In this document: one piece after another, positions 60,460 to 64,000 of the stretch
Layout: each line of letters opens with the position of its first letter
Numbering within the stretch: the first letter of the stretch is position 1
NCBI GenBank assembly: GCA_963705545.1
Contig: CAVPJX010000004.1
Coordinates: 248,001 to 312,000 of the forward strand
DNA from: DATBLY01 sp963705545
GTDB lineage: Bacteria; Actinomycetota; UBA4738; HRBIN12
DNA: 64,000 bases
Direction: 5' to 3'
Notes under the pieces: model-generated
The model's database searches: none
The model's input: only the letters and a program-made list of their open reading frames with translations
Told to the model about the DNA's origin: nothing
Program-made: the position numbers and the translations under genes

Positions 60460-60543
60460 TCAGACCCTGAAGTGAGCGCCACCAGCAAGAGCAACGCTCA
60501 GCAAGGCACCAAGGGCAATCGCGATGCGCTTGAGAGTCTTCAC
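60460..60543 (-). CDS. 27-residue hydrophobic small protein
   Basis: GTG at 60543 to TGA at 60462-60460 encodes a 27-residue peptide: a basic start (MKTLKRIAI), one membrane-spanning hydrophobic run (ALGALLSVALAGGA) and the end HFRV. It is convincing because AGGAGG stands five bases before the GTG, codons are in keeping with the lower-GC patch, and an intrinsic terminator follows. Between two related membrane kinases it may be a small membrane modulator, but no function can be assigned. Confidence 0.7.
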   Translation of the reverse strand: MKTLKRIAIALGALLSVALAGGAHFRV

Positions 60544-60574
60544 GTTGCCTCCTTCGTCATCCACGAGCTTCCCC

Positions 60575-60686
60575 CTGTTGGGGGATGCACGAGTCGACTA
60601 TCGGGGGAAGCCATGCGCCCGGCAAGGGGGATGTGGACCTACGACCAATGCTGTAGGCCGGGCACTTCCCGCCCGGCCTACTTTCA
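60575..60686 (+). ncRNA. Possible structured RNA ending in a strong terminator
   Basis: This gap has no plus-strand gene to terminate, yet it ends with a perfect 11-bp stem (GTAGGCCGGGC / GCCCGGCCTAC, 60653-60681) and TTT. Upstream are several G-runs and a small hairpin (CCCCCTGTTGGGGG, on either strand). It may be a small RNA or a leader of the next kinase gene. No known family was recognised. Confidence 0.4.
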
Positions 60687-60716
60687 ATCGTTGGTAGGCG
60701 CGTCCAAGATTCACGT

Positions 60717-62228
60717 ATGTCGGAGACGGTTGTGACCACCAAGCGCCGAGTCGCGTTGGCGTCGTTTGAGGTCATCGTTGTACTTCCAACAGTCATCGCG
60801 GGCGCCTATTTGGCTCGCGAGAATGCGGAGGCCTTCGACGCAGCCGTGCTGGGTTGGATCGTAGTGGTCGCGCTCGTGGACCTGCTTCCGGTTCCAACCT
60901 TCAGAGGGCGGTTTCAACTCGCCATGGATTTCCCGCTGTTGATGATGGCTGCCTTCTACTACGAACCCATCGTTGCGGCCACTATCGCCTTCTTCGGGTC
61001 CTTTGACCTTCGGGAATTTCGGCGCGAGATCAGCCCGATGAACGCGTTGTTCAATCGCTGCCAAGTAACCCTCTCGGTGTTCGCTGCCGCCACTGTCTTT
61101 CACTCCGTCGCGACGATTGACTCGGCTGTCTGGCTCGCGATAGTTGCCGCCGTCCTCTCCGCCGTCGCGGATTACCTGGTCAATGCCAGTCTGGTCACCG
61201 CCTACGTGTCTATCCGGACTGGGCTCGCTCCACGGCAGGTGATTCGAGAAGTGAAGATTGGCAGCGCGACAGAGTTTCTTGTCAGCTACGTCGGGCTGGG
61301 CGTCCTCGGCCTGGTTCTCGCGGTCTTCTTCCAGACTCTTCGTTGGTGGTCTGTCATCGCGGTAATGGCTCCGCTCTTGTTCGCGCGGCAGATGTTCCTC
61401 CGGACGCAATCCCTCGAGGAGGCGCACAAGGAGCTCCAGGAACGTGAGCAGGTGTTGCGCTCCCTCTCGAACGCCATGGCAGAGGAGCGTGCCGACGAGC
61501 GGCAGAAGATCGCGGCGTACCTCCATGACGACCTGGCCCAGGTCCTGTTCCGCCTCTCGATCCAGGTCGACGTGGCACGCAAGCTTCTCGACAAGGGCGA
61601 GATCCCGGAGACGGCCGAGCAGCTGGAGAAGATCAAGGAGTCCAAGCAGGACACCTCGGATCGCATCCGGGCGTTGATCCGCGACCTGCATCGTTCGCCC
61701 TTGGGTGCGAAGGGTCTCGCCGAAGCGCTCGAGTCGTTCACCGACGAGGTGGGTCGCGACTCGGGCGTCACCTTCCACCATCACGTCGAGGACGTCGAGA
61801 TGCCGGCACCGATCGCGCTGCTGATCTACCACATCGCCCGCGAGGGCGTGATGAACGCGCTCAAGCACGCGCACGCGACCGACATCTGGGTCACTGTCTC
61901 CGAGCGGGACGACGATCTGGAGCTCCAACTGCGGGACAACGGCCGGGGGTTCGACACGGCGGCACCGGGGCCGGAGGGGCACTTCGGGATGGCCATGATG
62001 CGCGAACGCGCCCAGGTCGGTGGCGGCCGGTTCGAGGCGGAGAGCGCGCCGGGTCAGGGCACGTCGATCACGATCCGGTTCCCGACCTCCCTCCTGCAGC
62101 AGGATCCGCAGCCGTCGGCGAACGGCTCCGACCAGGGAGCCGATATGCCAGAGGGGCATGCTTCCCCCGATACAGCCGCATCCACCGCGCCGGCGGCCGA
62201 CGGTTCTCGCGGAACCGTCCACGTGTGA
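60717..62228 (+). CDS. Membrane histidine kinase with HisKA_3 domain, mosaic base composition
   Basis: 503 residues, intact. Six or seven membrane segments (about 1-225) share FDLREF...LFNRCQ and FARQMFLRTQSLEEAH with the previous kinase; then a coiled coil, HisKA_3 (IAAYLHDDLAQVLFRLSIQ) and HATPase (REGVMNALKHAHA, RDNGRGFDT). The sensor half has the lower GC of the preceding patch, while the catalytic half, from about 61,400, returns to the high GC of the flanks. The C-terminal 50 residues have no homology-like pattern and lie antisense to the DUF5317 gene. Confidence 0.9.
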   Translation: MSETVVTTKRRVALASFEVIVVLPTVIAGAYLARENAEAFDAAVLGWIVVVALVDLLPVPTFRGRFQLAMDFPLLMMAAFYYEPIVAATIAFFGSFDLREFRREISPMNALFNRCQVTLSVFAAATVFHSVATIDSAVWLAIVAAVLSAVADYLVNASLVTAYVSIRTGLAPRQVIREVKIGSATEFLVSYVGLGVLGLVLAVFFQTLRWWSVIAVMAPLLFARQMFLRTQSLEEAHKELQEREQVLRSLSNAMAEERADERQKIAAYLHDDLAQVLFRLSIQVDVARKLLDKGEIPETAEQLEKIKESKQDTSDRIRALIRDLHRSPLGAKGLAEALESFTDEVGRDSGVTFHHHVEDVEMPAPIALLIYHIAREGVMNALKHAHATDIWVTVSERDDDLELQLRDNGRGFDTAAPGPEGHFGMAMMRERAQVGGGRFEAESAPGQGTSITIRFPTSLLQQDPQPSANGSDQGADMPEGHASPDTAASTAPAADGSRGTVHV

Positions 62229-62739
62229 CGATCACGACGAACCACGCGATCCCCGCGTAGAGCAGCACGTCGCCGATCGAGAGCACCACTCGGAACGGCG
62301 GTGGGATCGGGATCACGTCGCCGAGGAAGCGGAGCACGTCGTCCGCGGTCGCGACGTGGTGCTTCGCGGAGTCCTGCGGGAGGCGTACCGAGCCTCCCCC
62401 CGATGCGACCTCGACGGCATGAGCGCTCACCGGCATCCCTTGGTTCGGCAGGACGACGGCGAGGTTCAGCAGCAGCCCGGCAGCCATCAAGGTCGCGCCG
62501 GGGATGCGCCGGTTGACGGCGATGAACGCGAGCAGCACCACGTAGGAGGCGACGAGCATCGCCCATCCGATCGTCTCCGGTGACCCCCACGAGGCAGGGA
62601 CGGGGATCGCCTGCAGCGCCACGCCGATCGGGGCGAGCCCCCACCAATGCAGCCGCATCCGCTCCCACGATCGGAACGAGCCCCCGAGGAGCAGGCCGAC
62701 GGCGAGCGCGGCGAGCAGGACGATCAGGATCAACGGCAT
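62068..62739 (-). CDS. DUF5317-like membrane protein
   Basis: 223 residues with about five membrane segments (PLILIVLLAALAVGLLLGG, AMLVASYVVLLAFIAVN, LMAAGLLLNLAVVLPN, VVLSIGDVLLYAGIAWFVV). The core GQGMPVSAHAVEV-like segment (LPNQGMPVSAHAVEV) and PIPPPFRVVLSIGDVLLYAG recall DUF5317 proteins. Function unknown. The last 161 bases lie under the end of the convergent histidine kinase gene, which is longer than any other overlap in the window. Confidence 0.8.
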   Translation of the reverse strand: MPLILIVLLAALAVGLLLGGSFRSWERMRLHWWGLAPIGVALQAIPVPASWGSPETIGWAMLVASYVVLLAFIAVNRRIPGATLMAAGLLLNLAVVLPNQGMPVSAHAVEVASGGGSVRLPQDSAKHHVATADDVLRFLGDVIPIPPPFRVVLSIGDVLLYAGIAWFVVIVTRGRFRENRRPPARWMRLYRGKHAPLAYRLPGRSRSPTAADPAAGGRSGTGS

Positions 62740-63134
62740 GGCGATGGGTTCCCCGGACCGACCGTATCGTCCGACGGGCGCCGGGCGAAGTCCAGGCTGG
62801 GCAGTGGACCTCGGGGACGAACGGGCTGAGCCCGGATCGGGCTCAGCCCGTTCGCTCGTTGCTCACTCGCGAGCGCTTCGGCCCCTCGAGGGGGCTCGTC
62901 CGGTCGACCACGCCGGAGCCTGCGAGGTCGGTGAGCTGGTTGGATTCTGCCGGTCGCCCGGCGAGGCCGGAGATGCAGGCACCTCCGGCGAGGGACGGCT
63001 CAGCAGCCAGTCACCTCGAGGGTCTCGAGCTGTCTATGCAAGCTGGACCACCTCCTCTCTCTCGTCCTGACATGGTGCCCTAGTCGTCGCGCTACGGCAA
63101 CGACGTTTTCGGGCCCCGTGGGTCGGAGCGCGGA
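62740..63134. other. 395-base gap without a supported gene
   Basis: Apart from the hairpin at 62820-62852 and the -10 at 63135, no gene is supported. On the minus strand at about 63065-63003 there is GAGGAGG followed by a 13-codon ORF from a TTG ending VTGC, but no further evidence. The region has several small inverted repeats (for example CCCCTCGAGGGG). Confidence 0.5.
62820..62852. terminator. Bidirectional terminator-like hairpin
   Basis: A 15-bp perfect inverted repeat (AACGGGCTGAGCCCG / CGGGCTCAGCCCGTT) with a three-base loop. It lies in the gap upstream of the DUF5317 gene and the NERD helicase, so it would end transcripts entering from the right on the minus strand; no T-tract beyond TT. 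Confidence 0.7.
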
Positions 63135-63140
63135 TAGCAT
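63135..63140 (+). promoter_or_regulatory. -10 element for leaderless NERD-helicase gene
   Basis: TAGCAT ends six bases before the GTG at 63147, matching the leaderless pattern seen for other genes of this window. Confidence 0.55.
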
Positions 63141-63146
63141 CCGCGC

Positions 63147-64000
63147 GTGGCCCGGATGGTCCCGTTCCCGATGCTCCCCACCGACAGCACGGCGGAGCGT
63201 CGTCTGTACGAGGGGTTCTTGGAGCAGCTCGACGAGACGTACGTCGTGTACCACAGCGTCGACTGGGTCCTCGCAGGCGGGATCCAAGGGGAGGCCGACT
63301 TCGTGATCGCGCATCCGGAGGCCGGCGTCCTGGTGCTGGAGGCCAAGGGCGGACGGATCGACTACGACCCCGCGCGACGGCGCTGGTCGCAGAGCGGTCG
63401 GAGCGGTTCGCACGATCTGGACGAGGATCCGTTCCATCAGGCGCGCGACGAGATGCACTCGCTCGTGCGGATCCTGGAGGCCCAGCCGGGGTGGGAACGG
63501 TGGCGACCGTCGTACGGCTACGGCGTGGCGTTCCCCGATGGTCGGTACGAGCGCGACGCGCACCCAGGCGCGCCCGCGAGGTGCGCGATCGACCGGGACG
63601 ACATGGACCGGCTGGCCGCCCGCGTCGCGGAGGTGATGGCCGGGTGGTTCCGGCCCGGTCGGCGGTTCGGCGGCGAGGGGATGGACGCGGTCGCGATGGC
63701 CCTCGGGTACCGCGTCGAGATCCGTGCGCCGCTCAAGCTCGCGTTCGACGAGGAGGATCGACGGATCATCGAGCTCACGGACGAACAGGCGTACCTGCTG
63801 GCGTTCGTCCTGCACCGTCGGCGCGCCGCCGTGACCGGACCCGCCGGTTCCGGCAAGACGATCCTCGCGACCGAGATCGCCAAGCACCTCGCGCTCTCGG
63901 GGAAGCGGACCCTGCTCACCTGCTTCAACACGAAGCTCGCCGAGCATCTGCGCACCTCGACCGCCGGCACTCCGAACCTGCACGTCGTCCACTTCCACGG
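63147..64000 (+). CDS. NERD-domain UvrD-like helicase (partial at right edge)
   Basis: At least 284 residues; the frame is open at the window end. The N-terminus is a NERD nuclease-related domain (about 15-130) with GGIQGEADFVIAH and VLVLEAKGG, the D...ExK pattern. An ATPase domain begins near residue 200 (TDEQAYLLAFVLHRRRAAVTG) with Walker A GPAGSGKTIL, as in NERD-UvrD DNA helicases. The GTG at 63147 is chosen from the -10 spacing; an in-frame ATG follows at 63156. Function is not established; such proteins occur in DNA repair and defence contexts. Confidence 0.88.
   Translation, partial: MARMVPFPMLPTDSTAERRLYEGFLEQLDETYVVYHSVDWVLAGGIQGEADFVIAHPEAGVLVLEAKGGRIDYDPARRRWSQSGRSGSHDLDEDPFHQARDEMHSLVRILEAQPGWERWRPSYGYGVAFPDGRYERDAHPGAPARCAIDRDDMDRLAARVAEVMAGWFRPGRRFGGEGMDAVAMALGYRVEIRAPLKLAFDEEDRRIIELTDEQAYLLAFVLHRRRAAVTGPAGSGKTILATEIAKHLALSGKRTLLTCFNTKLAEHLRTSTAGTPNLHVVHFH

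Noticed and set aside
1..64000. CRISPR arrays, insertion sequences, phage or conjugation genes
   Set aside because: None seen: no regularly spaced repeats, transposase or integrase motifs, despite the lower-GC patch at 58.8-61.4 kb.

Overview
The window is GC-rich, gene-dense DNA of actinobacterial type. A WhiB-family protein with its four cysteines (31.2 kb), an AdnA-AdnB pair with iron-sulfur nuclease domains (47.4-53.6 kb), an ECF sigma gene followed by a zinc-binding anti-sigma gene, and abundant GTG starts all point to Actinomycetota. The mix of genes (SelA/SelB, a DUF5317 protein, a cyclase-ATPase-binding-protein fusion) suggests an uncultivated, deep-branching member rather than a textbook genus, but the class cannot be fixed from this sequence. 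No insertion sequence, phage gene or CRISPR array was seen.

Layout. 0-11 kb: end of dnaX, recR, an ECF sigma/DUF4349 pair, an S9 peptidase, aspartate kinase and aspartate-semialdehyde dehydrogenase, a GNAT/MazG pair and a membrane diguanylate cyclase. 11.1-17.8 kb: a TetR-type operon with a fatty acyl-CoA reductase-HAD fusion, a zinc alcohol dehydrogenase, a LarA-like protein, a PlsC acyltransferase and the TetR regulator. 17.8-31.5 kb: a 1221-residue cyclase-ATPase-solute-binding fusion, rpsD, an ADP-ribosylglycohydrolase, an NlpC/P60-sigma-anti-sigma cluster, tRNA-Pro, a metallophosphoesterase, YqeY, a class A PBP, an NfeD-like protein and WhiB. 31.5-42.4 kb: a RidA-like protein, selB-selA, a five-gene peptide-type ABC transporter and an isolated nuoD. 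42.4-47.3 kb: a MidA/NDUFAF7-type methyltransferase facing nuoD, a NUDIX protein, a metallo-beta-lactamase-fold protein, two cyclic-nucleotide-binding proteins and a Clp_N/HTH pair. 47.4-56.6 kb: AdnB-AdnA, a site-2 protease, a DUF72 protein and two small membrane or secreted proteins. 56.6-64 kb: an OmpR/HK two-component system, a visibly lower-GC patch with two related membrane histidine kinases and a 27-residue small ORF, a DUF5317 protein and a NERD-domain helicase cut by the window end.

Genome style. Many genes have a TAGNNT-like -10 hexamer ending 6-7 bases before an ATG or GTG, which predicts leaderless mRNAs. Convergent genes are interlocked: 8 of 10 convergent pairs overlap, four of them exactly on a shared CTAG. 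Six reading frames are each broken by what looks like one extra G or C, most simply explained as sequence or assembly errors. These genes are annotated as single genes with the break noted.

Best candidates for something undescribed are the TetR-controlled lipid operon at 11.1-17.8 kb, the cyclase/ATPase/solute-binding fusion at 17.8-21.5 kb, and the mosaic histidine-kinase patch at 58.8-61.4 kb.
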